From Aerococcus suis (GTDB lineage Bacteria; Bacillota; Bacilli; Lactobacillales; Aerococcaceae), in the NCBI RefSeq assembly GCF_900176325.1, contig NZ_FWXK01000001.1, positions 1 to 64,000 on the forward strand: DNA of 64,000 bases, in the 5' to 3' direction. Under the pieces are notes generated by a model. The model worked only from the letters and a program-made list of their open reading frames with translations. It searched no databases and was not told where the DNA came from. Numbering within the stretch: position 1 is the first letter of the stretch; each line of letters begins with the position of its first letter. Both the position numbers and the translations under genes were made by a program. Below, one piece after another: positions 42,589-52,513 of the stretch.

Positions 42589-44979
42589 TCAGTCTTTAAA
42601 CTTAGCAATCGTCGCTCCTTTTCCTCCCATATTATAGGGAGCAAATTCAAAACTTGCGACTTGAGGATGTTGACGTAAGTATTTTTGCACGCCTTTTCTT
42701 AACACGCCTGTCCCATGACCATGAATAATCGTCACTTGAGGATGATTGGCTAATAGCGCAGAATCAATAAATTGATCTAAACGGACCATTGCTTGCTCAT
42801 AGCGTTCTCCGCGTAAATCCAATTCTGTTTTAACACTTTTAGCATGAGCTGCTTTGACACCAGCTCGTTGACGTTTACCACTTTCTGGTTGGTTTTTAGT
42901 TTTAACTAACTCAATATTTTTTGAATCAACTTCAACTTTTAATGCTCCCATTTGAACCAACCACATGTTATCACGTTTCTCAACTAATGTCGCTGTTTGT
43001 TCATATGGTAAAATTTTGACTTCATCCCCTGCTTCTAACGTATGATGTTTTCCTTTTTGTTTTTTCGCTTTTTTAAGGACTTTATTTTTCCGTAGATTTT
43101 TCTCTTCTTGTGTCAAATCAGAAATTTCTTTTTGTTTTGCAATCATCTCATGTTCTTTTATCATTTCACCATTTGGATGATTTCGTTGCCACTCACGGAT
43201 ATCTCCGATTAATTGTTTGGCTTTCTCTTCCGTATCAGACACAATCACATTGGCTTCATGTTTTGCACGTTCTAGATATCGTTCTTTATCCGCAGACATT
43301 CGCTGATAAACTTCTTTAATATCTGCTAAAATACTATCAGCTTCTGCGATCTGTCCTTTCACCCACAATAGTTTATCTTCATAAGATTGGCGACGTTCTT
43401 CTAAATCTAATAACATCTCATTTAAAGATTGCGTTTCATTTGCCATCTCTTCTCGTGCTTCAGAAACAATTTCAGTGGGTAATCCTAACCGTTGTGAAAT
43501 ATCCAAAGCATTACTTCGACCAGGGACCCCAATTTGAAGTTGATACGTTGGTTGCAAGGTCTCTTCATCGAAAATCATACTAGCATTCGTCGCTACTGGA
43601 TGATCAAAGGCATAAGCTTTTAGCTCTGGATAATGGGTTGAGGCTAATACCGATGCTTGTTGAAAGGCTAAGCGATTTAAAATCGCTTTGGCTAAAGCTG
43701 CCCCTTCTTTAGGATCGGTTCCTGACCCAAGTTCGTCAATTAAAACTAGTGAGTGACTATCAGCTTGGGCAATAATTTGAATAATATTTTTCATATGGCC
43801 GGAGAAAGTACTTAAACTTTGCTCTAACGACTGTTCATCGCCAATATCAGCATATATTTCATTAAATACGGCAATACGACTATCTTCATCAGCTGTAATA
43901 TATAAACCAGATTGTCCCATTAGATGAAGAAGTCCAGTGGTTTTCAACGTAATTGTTTTACCACCCGTATTAGGCCCAGTGATAATTAACATATCATAGG
44001 TTTCATCGAAATAAATATCGTTAGCTACGACTTGATCTCTAGGGATAAACGGATGACGGGCAGCCCGTAAGGACAGTTGGTTATCATTTGCTAATTGTGG
44101 TCTCGTAGCTTGCTGTTTTTTTGCCAAACGATATTTTGCTTGCACAAAATCTAGATAACCTAAAATATAGGCATTGTGTTCAATCGCATCTAAATATGGG
44201 ACCAACTCTTGTGAAAGTGCCATAAAGATACGTTGAATCTCATCTTTTTCTTGACTACGTAAACCGGTTAATTTATTATTTGCATCCACCACACTTTGAG
44301 GTTCGATATACAAAGTCTGTCCACTAGAACTTTGATCATGAACGACGCCTCCAAAGGCTGAACGATTTTCATGCTTAACTGGTAAAACGAAGCGATTATT
44401 TCGAATTGTAATGAGATGGTCTGATAAAAATCGTGCCTTATCGGATTTAATCAATTGGTTTAAACGAATGCGAATTTCTGCTTCTTCTCGTTTAATGCCT
44501 TGTCGTAAGCCTTGCAATTTAGCACTTGCCTCATCATAAACAGTTCCATCATCTGCAATCGCACGCGTAATTTGTTTAGTGATATCTCTAACATCGACTA
44601 GTTCATCGGCATACGGTAATAACGCTGGGATTTCAATGTCTTCCTCTTCAATTTTGGTAAAAAAAGCCGCAACTTCAGTTGAGGCACGTAACACTTTAGC
44701 AACTTGAGCGAGTTCTTTACCATTTAATGATGCTTCCATTGCTAATCGTTTTAAATGATGACGAATATTATTTAGTTGGCCAATAGGTAGCGTTAATTCG
44801 TGAGCGTTTAATTGCTTCACGTCATTTACTTCATTTAAAGATTGTTCAATTTCAGCTTGTTTCGTCATCGGTTCTAGCTTCAAGGCTCGTGAATGTCCTA
44901 ATTCCGTTACGGTTTCTTTTGCTAGGTCACGTCTCATTTGATTAAAGGCAAGTGTTTCGTAAATTTTAGTATTCAACAA
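42589..44979 (-). CDS. mutS2: MutS2 with Smr endonuclease domain
   Basis: 796 residues. ATPase part with GPNTGGKTITLKTTG, LIDELGSGTDPKEGAAL and STHYPELKAY; a coiled coil (about 510-620) and a C-terminal Smr domain (LDLRGERYEQA...IIHGHGTGVLRKGV). MutS2 acts in recombination control and in rescuing collided ribosomes in Bacillus. No mismatch-recognition domain is present, as expected. Confidence 0.96.
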   Translation of the reverse strand: MLNTKIYETLAFNQMRRDLAKETVTELGHSRALKLEPMTKQAEIEQSLNEVNDVKQLNAHELTLPIGQLNNIRHHLKRLAMEASLNGKELAQVAKVLRASTEVAAFFTKIEEEDIEIPALLPYADELVDVRDITKQITRAIADDGTVYDEASAKLQGLRQGIKREEAEIRIRLNQLIKSDKARFLSDHLITIRNNRFVLPVKHENRSAFGGVVHDQSSSGQTLYIEPQSVVDANNKLTGLRSQEKDEIQRIFMALSQELVPYLDAIEHNAYILGYLDFVQAKYRLAKKQQATRPQLANDNQLSLRAARHPFIPRDQVVANDIYFDETYDMLIITGPNTGGKTITLKTTGLLHLMGQSGLYITADEDSRIAVFNEIYADIGDEQSLEQSLSTFSGHMKNIIQIIAQADSHSLVLIDELGSGTDPKEGAALAKAILNRLAFQQASVLASTHYPELKAYAFDHPVATNASMIFDEETLQPTYQLQIGVPGRSNALDISQRLGLPTEIVSEAREEMANETQSLNEMLLDLEERRQSYEDKLLWVKGQIAEADSILADIKEVYQRMSADKERYLERAKHEANVIVSDTEEKAKQLIGDIREWQRNHPNGEMIKEHEMIAKQKEISDLTQEEKNLRKNKVLKKAKKQKGKHHTLEAGDEVKILPYEQTATLVEKRDNMWLVQMGALKVEVDSKNIELVKTKNQPESGKRQRAGVKAAHAKSVKTELDLRGERYEQAMVRLDQFIDSALLANHPQVTIIHGHGTGVLRKGVQKYLRQHPQVASFEFAPYNMGGKGATIAKFKD

Positions 44980-45003
44980 AATCCTCCTCTTAGTTTTATC
45001 CCA

Positions 45004-45567
45004 TTAAATGGTTGCAACACCGTTTAGCCATAACCCTAAAGTATGTCTAGAAAAAATCATACTATTACGAATAAAAAAATCAGCAACGACATTATTGGCT
45101 AAATAATTTTGAATGATTGGAAAAGTAAGTAATGTCATAAAGGCAAAAGCTAAAAAAACAATGAACCAGGCTTGAGTGACACCTGAAATGACACCAAATA
45201 AATAGTCAATTGAGCGTGGATAACGTAAATCTCTTTGATTTCCGACTAGGTGATTAATGAGTGCCACAATTAATTGTCCAATTAAAAATATAAAAATAAA
45301 AGCAACGGCTTGATAATAAACGGTATCCAATTGGGTCATCATACTATCAGGATAATAGGTAAATGACACATCTAAGCGTAATCCTGGGTATGGAACCCAT
45401 AACGATAAAAATTTTGACATTGGTTGATAGAATAACCAAGCCATTAAATAGCTACCAATTAAACCAAGAAGTTTGATTAAGCTATACCCAGATCCTTTAG
45501 TAACATGTAAATAAATCGTAGCTGCAAAAATTAGCAAGATAATGATTATGGTCATAAGCCCCTCCAT
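45004..45567 (-). CDS. CvpA family membrane protein
   Basis: 187 residues, four predicted membrane segments, similar to CvpA/YshB. In Bacillus this gene sits between zapA and mutS2, the same as here. Function in Gram-positives is not settled; in E. coli CvpA is linked to colicin V export and envelope stress. Confidence 0.88.
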   Translation of the reverse strand: MEGLMTIIIILLIFAATIYLHVTKGSGYSLIKLLGLIGSYLMAWLFYQPMSKFLSLWVPYPGLRLDVSFTYYPDSMMTQLDTVYYQAVAFIFIFLIGQLIVALINHLVGNQRDLRYPRSIDYLFGVISGVTQAWFIVFLAFAFMTLLTFPIIQNYLANNVVADFFIRNSMIFSRHTLGLWLNGVATI

Positions 45568-46127
45568 TAAGATCTAGGCGTTTGGCGTAACCGATTGAGC
45601 TGTTGTGATGCTTGACTCATTTCGCGTTGCAAACGTTTAGGATTATAAGCATGTGTATTCAACGGTGCCTGTTTTTTTGATGATTTTGATTTCTTTTCAA
45701 CTGGTCGGTGTGTTAACATGGATGATTTCGTGGAAGATGATTCATCTTCTTTAGATTCTGATAATGACATCTCACTATCATTTAATTCAGTAACATCATC
45801 GCTAATTTCAGTCACATCGTCATCTGATGATTTCTCACTTTCAGAGTCTCGTTCGTATTCCTGCTCTAGTAGATGTTGACGTTCTTGTAACTGTTTATTT
45901 TGTTGCTTTAATTCGTCAAGTTCATCCGTTAGCGATTCAATTTGTGAATAGGCATTAATAGCTAGCAATACAACATGATCTTCGAAGGTACGTTCAGGTG
46001 CTTGAAATGCCAGTTTTTTTAAATCATCGTTAATCTTAGCACTTAGTTCTTTAACTTCAGCAGCTGTTTTATCAGCTCGAACAGTCACTTTTTTAACTCC
46101 AATATGGGTTGTAAATCGTCTTGTCAT
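45567..46127 (-). CDS. zapA: Cell division protein ZapA with long charged C-terminal extension
   Basis: 186 residues. Residues 1-80 are a ZapA domain (FTTHIGVKKVTVRADKTAA..., then a helix LLAINAYSQIESLTDELDEL) that bundles FtsZ. The coiled coil continues to about 100. Residues 100-186 form a low-complexity tail: acidic/Ser-rich (DDDVTEISDDVTELND), then basic (KKSKSSKKQ). ZapA is normally 80-110 residues, so the tail doubles its size. It overlaps cvpA by one base. Confidence 0.88.
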   Translation of the reverse strand: MTRRFTTHIGVKKVTVRADKTAAEVKELSAKINDDLKKLAFQAPERTFEDHVVLLAINAYSQIESLTDELDELKQQNKQLQERQHLLEQEYERDSESEKSSDDDVTEISDDVTELNDSEMSLSESKEDESSSTKSSMLTHRPVEKKSKSSKKQAPLNTHAYNPKRLQREMSQASQQLNRLRQTPRS

Positions 46128-46301
46128 TTTTGCTTGTCATTCCCATCTATACATAGACTTTTCACTTGAATAGTAATGCTTATATTTTAGCATTTTATCA
46201 GTATTCTGACTAGTTTGTATATTAAATTGATAAACTCTTTCTTGCAAAGTCGCTGTAAGTAGTGTAAAGTGTTAGACTAGTACAAAGTAATTAATCATTT
46301 T

Positions 46302-46455
46302 GAGATAGAGGTGCGAAATAAATCAGTAAATACTTGAGCGGGAGCTGTGAGAGTATTGAAAGGGTATTTTGCCGAAGAAGGACGTTTGCCAAAGCAACCT
46401 TCTGGGCGTAAATAGAAGATATTTACGACTGTCACTACGGTGTTGCGCTATCCTG
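46302..46455 (+). promoter_or_regulatory. Lysine riboswitch (L box)
   Basis: The transcript contains the conserved L-box blocks in order: GAGATAGAGGTGCG (46302-46315), AGTA, a GTGA-type segment, AAAGGG, TTGCCGAAG (46379-46387 region), CTTCTGGGC, CTGTCA and GTTGCGCTATCC (closing P1). Spacing and order match lysC-type lysine riboswitches as I know them. It lies upstream of a terminator and an amino-acid transporter. Confidence 0.88.
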
Positions 46456-46540
46456 AATAATAGTATGATATGAAGAGATGCCGTCATTCGGTTTTATCTA
46501 TGATGTCTGTCATATCAGGAAATTTTCGTCTATTCTTCAA

Positions 46541-46573
46541 GCCTCTACTCAATTTGCAGTAGAGGCTTTTTTT
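46541..46573 (+). terminator. Riboswitch-controlled terminator before the transporter gene
   Basis: GCCTCTACT (46541-46549) pairs with AGTAGAGGC (46558-46566), followed by seven T residues; the ribosome site AGGAGG begins right after. With lysine bound the terminator should form and shut the operon off (family knowledge). Confidence 0.88.
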
Positions 46574-46585
46574 AGGAGGAATATT

Positions 46586-48193
46586 ATGGAAAATAGTCAT
46601 CATCGTCTCTATCACTGGTTTATCATGGCCTTATTATTCATCTTTTGCCTACATCCTGTTTCGACTCAAGCAAAAGAGATTGACAAATCTGTCGCATCTG
46701 GATTGGAAGATTCTAAAACCTTAAAAGTGGGAATGGAAGCAAACTATGCGCCTTTTAACTGGACCCAAACCGACGACAGTAATGGTGCCGTTCCAATCAG
46801 TAATTCATCTGGCGAATACGCTAATGGTTATGATGTGCAAATGGCCCGAAAATTAGCTGATAAATTAGGCGTCAAATTAGAAATTGTGAAACTTGAGTGG
46901 GACGGTCTACCACCCGCACTCGAATCTGGGAAAATTGATGCCATTATTGCTGGGATGTCTCCTACTGAAGAACGTTTAAAACAAATGGACTTCACTAATA
47001 GCTACTATAATTCTGATATTGTATTAGTGGTTGATAAAGATAGTCCTTACGCTTCAGCCAACAGTCTTGATGACTTTGCAAATGCCAAAGTTACTGGTCA
47101 ACTAAATACCTTCCATTACGATTTAATTGATCAAATTCCTAATGTCAATAAACAAACTGCGTTAGAGGCTTTCCCAACTATGATTTCTTCTGTAATGAGT
47201 GGAAAAATCGATGCTTATATTTCCGAACGTCCGGGTGCTATGTCAGCAATCGCAGCTAACCCTGATTTAACTTATGTTTCTTTTGACGATAATAAAGGCT
47301 TTGATTTAAAAGATGTAACTACTGAAGTCGCTGTTGGTTTAAGAAAAGATTCGCCATTGGTTGATCCTATTAATGATGCTTTGGATACCATTTCTAATGA
47401 TGAACGTGAAGACACGATGGAAGATATGGTCGATTTAAATGAACAAGACGAAGATCGTGGTTTTCTTGGCGATATCTCTAATATTTGGTCGAAATATGGC
47501 TCACAATTCTTACGTGGCGCTGGTAATACAATGTTTATTGCCTTGACGTCAACAATTATCGGATCACTTATTGGTCTTATTATTGCGATTATCCGTTCAA
47601 TCAAGGTTGCTAAAACAGATAAAATCAAATATGTGTTGTATAAAATAATTGATTTCATTATTGTTGCTTATATTGAAATATTCCGTGGAACACCAATGAT
47701 GGTTCAAGCAATGCTAATTTTCTATGGTTCAAAATTATTCTTTGATTTTGATTTATCTTCTATGGCAGCAGCATTACTTATTGTATCGGTTAACACTGGT
47801 GCTTATCTATCAGAAGTCATTCGTGGGGGAATTACTGGAATTGATAAAGGACAAACAGAAGCAGCTAAAGCGATTGGTATGAACCATTTTCAAACCATGA
47901 CATCCGTTATTCTTCCCCAAGCTATTCGAACAACATTACCAGCATTAGGGAATGAATTTGTCATTAACATTAAAGATACATCTGTTTTAAATGTCATTGC
48001 GGTTACTGAGTTGTTCTTTATTACCAAATCAACTGCTGGATCAACTTATTTAACATTCCAAACCTTTTTAATCGCATCTATCATTTATTTCGTTCTAACC
48101 TTTACTTCTACTCGTATTTTAAATTGGATAGAGAAAAAATTTAACGATTCTGATACTTACCGGATTCATACATCATCAACAATCCCAGAATAG
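46586..48193 (+). CDS. Amino-acid ABC transporter, fused substrate-binding protein and permease (predicted lysine importer)
   Basis: 535 residues. Signal sequence or first membrane segment (about 10-30), a PBPb-type binding domain with [14 protein letters not shown] and [16 protein letters not shown] (up to about 270), then a HisM/GlnP-type permease domain with five membrane helices and the EAA-like loop [14 protein letters not shown]. The fused layout is common for GlnP in Lactobacillales. The lysine riboswitch upstream predicts lysine as the substrate; glutamine or arginine uptake cannot be excluded from protein sequence. ATG 46586 follows AGGAGG. Confidence 0.9.
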   Translation: MENSHHRLYHWFIMALLFIFCLHPVSTQAKEIDKSVASGLEDSKTLKVGMEANYAPFNWTQTDDSNGAVPISNSSGEYANGYDVQMARKLADKLGVKLEIVKLEWDGLPPALESGKIDAIIAGMSPTEERLKQMDFTNSYYNSDIVLVVDKDSPYASANSLDDFANAKVTGQLNTFHYDLIDQIPNVNKQTALEAFPTMISSVMSGKIDAYISERPGAMSAIAANPDLTYVSFDDNKGFDLKDVTTEVAVGLRKDSPLVDPINDALDTISNDEREDTMEDMVDLNEQDEDRGFLGDISNIWSKYGSQFLRGAGNTMFIALTSTIIGSLIGLIIAIIRSIKVAKTDKIKYVLYKIIDFIIVAYIEIFRGTPMMVQAMLIFYGSKLFFDFDLSSMAAALLIVSVNTGAYLSEVIRGGITGIDKGQTEAAKAIGMNHFQTMTSVILPQAIRTTLPALGNEFVINIKDTSVLNVIAVTELFFITKSTAGSTYLTFQTFLIASIIYFVLTFTSTRILNWIEKKFNDSDTYRIHTSSTIPE

Positions 48194-48203
48194 GAGGATA
48201 CTT

Positions 48204-48953
48204 ATGGCTCAAGAAACAATTTTAACGGTGACACATCTCGAAAAAAAATATACAGATAATTTAGTTTTACGTGATATTGATTTCGCTGTCTCTCCCGGAG
48301 AAGTCATCAGTATCATCGGATCTTCAGGTTCAGGTAAATCAACCTTATTAAGATGCTTAAACTTATTAGAAACGCCAACTTCAGGTGATATACGTTATCA
48401 TGGCGAATCCATTTTGAATCCTAAATTTAACCAAAATCATTATCGCTCTCGAGTAGGAATGGTTTTTCAACAATTTAATTTATTTAAAAATATGACCGCT
48501 TTAGAAAACTGTGTGATTGGACAGATGAAAATCTTAGGCCGTTCGCGCGAAGAAGCTGAAAAAGTAGCCCTTAAACATTTAGAAAAAGTCGGCATGGCAC
48601 CTTATCGTGAGGCTAAACCGCATCACTTATCTGGTGGTCAACAACAACGGGTAGCTATTGCTAGAGCATTATCGATGGATCCTGAAGTGTTATTATTCGA
48701 TGAACCGACTTCTGCTCTAGACCCGGAAATGGTTGGGGAAGTTCTAGCCACGATGACTGAATTAGCCAAAGAAGGTCTTACAATGATTGTCGTCACTCAC
48801 GAAATGGAGTTTGCGCGTGATGTTTCTACCCGTGTCTGCTTTATGGATAAAGGGGTAATCGTTGAAGATGGCCCTTCTGAAGAAGTCATTGACCATCCAC
48901 AACATGAACGCACAAAAACTTTCTTAACTCGTTATTTAAATGAAAGAAAATAA
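48204..48953 (+). CDS. Amino-acid ABC transporter ATP-binding protein
   Basis: 249 residues with Walker [11 protein letters not shown] loop, signature [15 protein letters not shown], Walker [14 protein letters not shown] and the switch His in VVTHEMEFA. It powers the preceding fused permease; the two genes are 10 bases apart and share the lysine riboswitch. Confidence 0.94.
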   Translation: MAQETILTVTHLEKKYTDNLVLRDIDFAVSPGEVISIIGSSGSGKSTLLRCLNLLETPTSGDIRYHGESILNPKFNQNHYRSRVGMVFQQFNLFKNMTALENCVIGQMKILGRSREEAEKVALKHLEKVGMAPYREAKPHHLSGGQQQRVAIARALSMDPEVLLFDEPTSALDPEMVGEVLATMTELAKEGLTMIVVTHEMEFARDVSTRVCFMDKGVIVEDGPSEEVIDHPQHERTKTFLTRYLNERK

Positions 48954-48960
48954 TCAAAAA

Positions 48961-48996
48961 AGGAGACGTTGCCAGATGCAACGTCTCCTAATTTTT
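48961..48996 (+). terminator. Terminator of the riboswitch-controlled transporter operon
   Basis: AGGAGACGTTGC (48961-48972) pairs with GCAACGTCTCCT (48978-48989) around a 5-base loop, followed by T-rich sequence. Confidence 0.9.
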
Positions 48997-49040
48997 ATCT
49001 ACAATTTTAAAGGCTATTTCCTACAAGAAATCTATAGTGA

Positions 49041-49910
49041 TTAGTCTTGACTATATTTGCTTTCAATTCCACTAAACCAATATGAAAACATCACACCTAA
49101 AATAAACATTAACGCTGAGAAGACTAATGTCGTTGTAAATGATAATCCACTAGCTGCTAATCCCGTCGCCGTAAAGGCCGGGAAGACTACTGTTGGAAAA
49201 ATAGCTAATGAAGAGCCAATCACCGTTCCTAAAATAAAATGATACATTTTAGAATAAAATTGATCAAATGCCCAATTAGCTACTTTTGCTAAACTTAATA
49301 CACAAATCGCTAATCCTAGAGTTAACGGAATAATAACACCTAAATTAATTGAACTAATTCCAGCAGCCATTTTGTCGTATAAACCAAAGTAAATTAAGAA
49401 GTTACTTGGGCTCATACCCGGCACGATAACACCTAAACCAATTAATGCGCCAGAGAATAACCAAGCTAGAAAACTAGGTTCTACAGCGGTCAATGATTGT
49501 CCTCCTAAAATCATTAAGAAGAAGATAGCGAGAGCACTAAGCCCTAGAATGATAAAATCGATACCTTGACGCCCTTGTTTCCCTGCTTGTTTAAATAGTT
49601 GTGGTAATGTTCCCACCACAAATCCAATAAATAAGCATGTAAACATCGCTTGGTAATTACCAAATGCTTTCTCTACAACAACAGAAAATAAGATAATTCC
49701 AATAACGCCACCAATACCAACAGGAATAAAGTAAATTACATTTTTCCAGAAGTCTTTGGTGATATTACCTAAAAAGTTTAAGATTTTATCATATAAACCA
49801 AAAATTACGGCTAGAACACCACCAGATAAACCTGGTAAGATACCTCCAATACCGACTGCTGCCCCTTTGAATAAACGGAGTAACCAGTCCTTCCAATCAA
49901 TTGTTTGCAT
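49041..49910 (-). CDS. DUF368 polytopic membrane protein, PopT-type polyprenyl-phosphate transporter
   Basis: 289 residues, eight or more membrane segments, with the DUF368 motifs GAAVGIGGILPGLSGGVLAV and GLGVIVPGMSPSNFLIYFGLY (each in two short blocks). DUF368 proteins were recently implicated in recycling undecaprenyl phosphate across the membrane in Gram-positives. Monocistronic here. Confidence 0.88.
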   Translation of the reverse strand: MQTIDWKDWLLRLFKGAAVGIGGILPGLSGGVLAVIFGLYDKILNFLGNITKDFWKNVIYFIPVGIGGVIGIILFSVVVEKAFGNYQAMFTCLFIGFVVGTLPQLFKQAGKQGRQGIDFIILGLSALAIFFLMILGGQSLTAVEPSFLAWLFSGALIGLGVIVPGMSPSNFLIYFGLYDKMAAGISSINLGVIIPLTLGLAICVLSLAKVANWAFDQFYSKMYHFILGTVIGSSLAIFPTVVFPAFTATGLAASGLSFTTTLVFSALMFILGVMFSYWFSGIESKYSQD

Positions 49911-49992
49911 ATCGTTTCCTCACTTTCAAAATCTTATTATACACAGGTCCCTATTTAATTGCATCCTTATAAATTAAAGAATTTAATAAATT

Positions 49993-50030
49993 AAAACCAG
50001 GTAGCGAGTCCTCACTCACTATCTGGTTTT
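49993..50030. terminator. Terminator between the DUF368 and DUF2207 genes
   Basis: AAAACCAGGTAG (49993-50004) pairs with CTATCTGGTTTT (one G-T pair). It ends the LemA/DUF2207 transcript on the minus strand. Confidence 0.7.
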
Positions 50031-50033
50031 TAC

Positions 50034-51845
50034 TTAGCGAACGCCGCCACCGGTACCGCCACCGAATGAGCCACCACCGCCACCAAAACTTGCTGAACCA
50101 CCACTACCACTACTTAAGTTTGGATGAGCTTTCAAATATCCAGTAGCACGTGACTGGTCCATAAGGTGACTAATAATATAGTAATCAGTAAATGTCATTC
50201 CCCTATTATTAATAAATATGGATTCTTGGCGGTATTGTGGATACAATTTGGTAAATTCCTTCTCAACTTCATCTAAAATGCCTAAAGAAGCAGCAAATAT
50301 CATCAATTCGTCCCAAATATAGACCTCACTCGCAGAACGTTCATTCAATAATGAATAATCTAATAAGTAGTTATAAAAACGAACGAGATTATCGCGAAGA
50401 ACGAGTCCCTCTTCAGTGAGAGGAAATACTGACGAACTATTCGCTCTATCTAAATCTGATTCTTCTGATTTTTTCTTCGCTTGCAGTTGTTTAAATAAAT
50501 ACTGATGATTAAACATCCACATTTGACTTTCAGCTTCCAAGTCATCTAAATAACTTTCTAATTTTTGATAATGACGTTCTATATATTTTTTCAATCGTTT
50601 TTGTTTAATAATGCCATCATTATCACTTACCGCTTCTAATATTTTATAAAAACGACTAAAAGTTTCTGGAACATCAGTTTTTCCCGTTAACTGTAACTCT
50701 TGATGTTTTTCACCAGGAACCATCACTAAATACTCGTTAAACACAAACCATAAAATAGTGGCAGTTAAGATATTTTCAGTAATCTCAGAAGAGCCATCTT
50801 CAGAATAGCCATGACTCGTATTATGATCATCTAATGTCAATAATAAGATGCATCCTAGTTCAAATGATGGATACGGAAGTTCCCGATAATATTCACCTGA
50901 TAATTGTTTTGATCGTTCCTCTAAGATTGGATAAACTTTTTTACGTTGCTTATACGCTTTACGGTAATTATATCCAACGACTCCTGCACTTATAAGGCCA
51001 ATGCCTCCGATTGTTCCAATACCACCTATTAATAATTTTTCCCCTGTTGACATGGGATCTTCTGATACATTGGTTAATTCCTCTTGAGTCGCATCAGGAT
51101 CATAATCATCGAAAGAGTAATGACTCCCTTCAAATGCTTCTTTTACATAATCATCAAAGGATTTATCCAATTGAAATTGAGTCGGAAATTGTCCATCAGG
51201 TAAACGAATCAATAATGTTAGATGGCTGCTACTCCCAAAAGGTTCTGAACTTTGTGCCAAAATCTGACCATCAGAAGTGAATTCTGCAGTCCCTTGATAA
51301 CCAACCCCCCATAAACGATAATCTTGAGGAGTCAATTCCCCTTTGTCGCTATGAATCGTCAGTGTGACATTTTCAGGACTGGGCTCCATCTCATCAGTAA
51401 TAAATTCCCAATAAATCATCTGATAAGTCGAGGTTTGTGCAATAAAATTCGTAATGTCATAGGAAATTTCATAAGTATTTTCACCATACTCACTAATTCC
51501 CCAGTTGAGTTCATTCTCATGTTGACCATATTGGTAAGCCTTCTCATCGAAGTCACCATCAATATCCCAGTTAGCAACCTCTGTCATTTCTTGGCCATTA
51601 ATCTTCACTTCATAGTTTTCTATTGTTTGATTGGATTCTAAAGTCAGTGGTTTATATAATTCACTTCCTTCATCTAAGTCAGCTTGCCACTTTTCTACAA
51701 TATGAGCAGTCCCTGATGATTGTAATTGAACATCAACAGAAACATTCGAAATTTCATTGGCAGACCCAATTGTTGGTATAAATATTATAAATAATAAGAA
51801 GACAACCACAACTCGTCCGAATTTTCGTAGCAACTTTCCTACCAT
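50034..51845 (-). CDS. DUF2207 membrane protein with Gly-rich tail
   Basis: 603 residues. Signal-like N-terminal helix (about 9-29), an extracellular DUF2207 domain (about 30-260), a membrane segment near 272-294 (IGGIGTIGGIGLISAGVVGY), then a cytoplasmic region with helices, ending in GSGGSASFGGGGGSFGGGTG. This layout pairs with LemA in many Firmicutes. Function is unknown. Its start overlaps the end of lemA by 7 bases. Confidence 0.87.
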   Translation of the reverse strand: MVGKLLRKFGRVVVVFLLFIIFIPTIGSANEISNVSVDVQLQSSGTAHIVEKWQADLDEGSELYKPLTLESNQTIENYEVKINGQEMTEVANWDIDGDFDEKAYQYGQHENELNWGISEYGENTYEISYDITNFIAQTSTYQMIYWEFITDEMEPSPENVTLTIHSDKGELTPQDYRLWGVGYQGTAEFTSDGQILAQSSEPFGSSSHLTLLIRLPDGQFPTQFQLDKSFDDYVKEAFEGSHYSFDDYDPDATQEELTNVSEDPMSTGEKLLIGGIGTIGGIGLISAGVVGYNYRKAYKQRKKVYPILEERSKQLSGEYYRELPYPSFELGCILLLTLDDHNTSHGYSEDGSSEITENILTATILWFVFNEYLVMVPGEKHQELQLTGKTDVPETFSRFYKILEAVSDNDGIIKQKRLKKYIERHYQKLESYLDDLEAESQMWMFNHQYLFKQLQAKKKSEESDLDRANSSSVFPLTEEGLVLRDNLVRFYNYLLDYSLLNERSASEVYIWDELMIFAASLGILDEVEKEFTKLYPQYRQESIFINNRGMTFTDYYIISHLMDQSRATGYLKAHPNLSSGSGGSASFGGGGGSFGGGTGGGVR

Positions 51846-52393
51846 TGAGGCATCTCCTGTTTTTCAGGTGTGGATTCAAAATAATCTTCTGGTTGGAATC
51901 CAGTCATCCCTGCAACAATGGAATTAGGGAATGATTTGATTAAGCGATTATATTTTGTCACAGTATCGTTAAATACCATCCGTGAGTGACGAACATTATT
52001 TTCATAATTATTCACACTAGCCATCGTATTTTGATAAACATCAGCAGCTTTTAAATTAGGATATTGTTCAACTACGACGTCAATCGCACGTAACGCTTGT
52101 TGAAAAGCACGATCATCCTTTTCAATTGTATCGACAGAAGAGTTTTTATTAACACCAGAGCGTTGGGCCACAATATTTGTTAATGTTTCTGATTCGTGAG
52201 TTTGATAATTTTTGGTGGCTTGAATTAAATTACTTAACGCATCCCAACGTGACTCAACTTGAGTCGCGATTTGAGCCATTGCATTCGTCACCATTTCTTT
52301 ATGACTAATCATGCGGTTGTAAAGCTTAATTCCCCACACAATTAATAAAATTATAATTAACACAATTACACCAATGATAATAACTGTCGGCAT
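51839..52393 (-). CDS. lemA: LemA family protein
   Basis: 184 residues. One N-terminal membrane helix (IIIGVIVLIIILLIVWGIKLY) with a short external end, then the cytoplasmic three-helix LemA domain (NAMAQIATQVESRWDALSNL, VEQYPNLKAADVYQNTMASV, YNRLIKSFPNSIVA). It belongs with the downstream DUF2207 protein in one transcript. Confidence 0.92.
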   Translation of the reverse strand: MPTVIIIGVIVLIIILLIVWGIKLYNRMISHKEMVTNAMAQIATQVESRWDALSNLIQATKNYQTHESETLTNIVAQRSGVNKNSSVDTIEKDDRAFQQALRAIDVVVEQYPNLKAADVYQNTMASVNNYENNVRHSRMVFNDTVTKYNRLIKSFPNSIVAGMTGFQPEDYFESTPEKQEMPQW

Positions 52394-52473
52394 GTCATCA
52401 CCTTCCTTGTTTTATGGGCTTATTATACCTTATTTTAAAAACTTTTTTCAATTAGCGTCACAAGATAAAAAAA

Positions 52474-52503
52474 TACTGGAGCAATCACAACTTTGCTCCA
52501 GTA
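52474..52503. terminator. Terminator downstream of the APC permease gene
   Basis: TACTGGAGCAA (52474-52484) pairs with TTGCTCCAGTA (52493-52503); an A run on the left gives a T run on the minus strand. It also faces the lemA promoter region. Confidence 0.85.
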
Positions 52504-52513
52504 TAACGAATCA

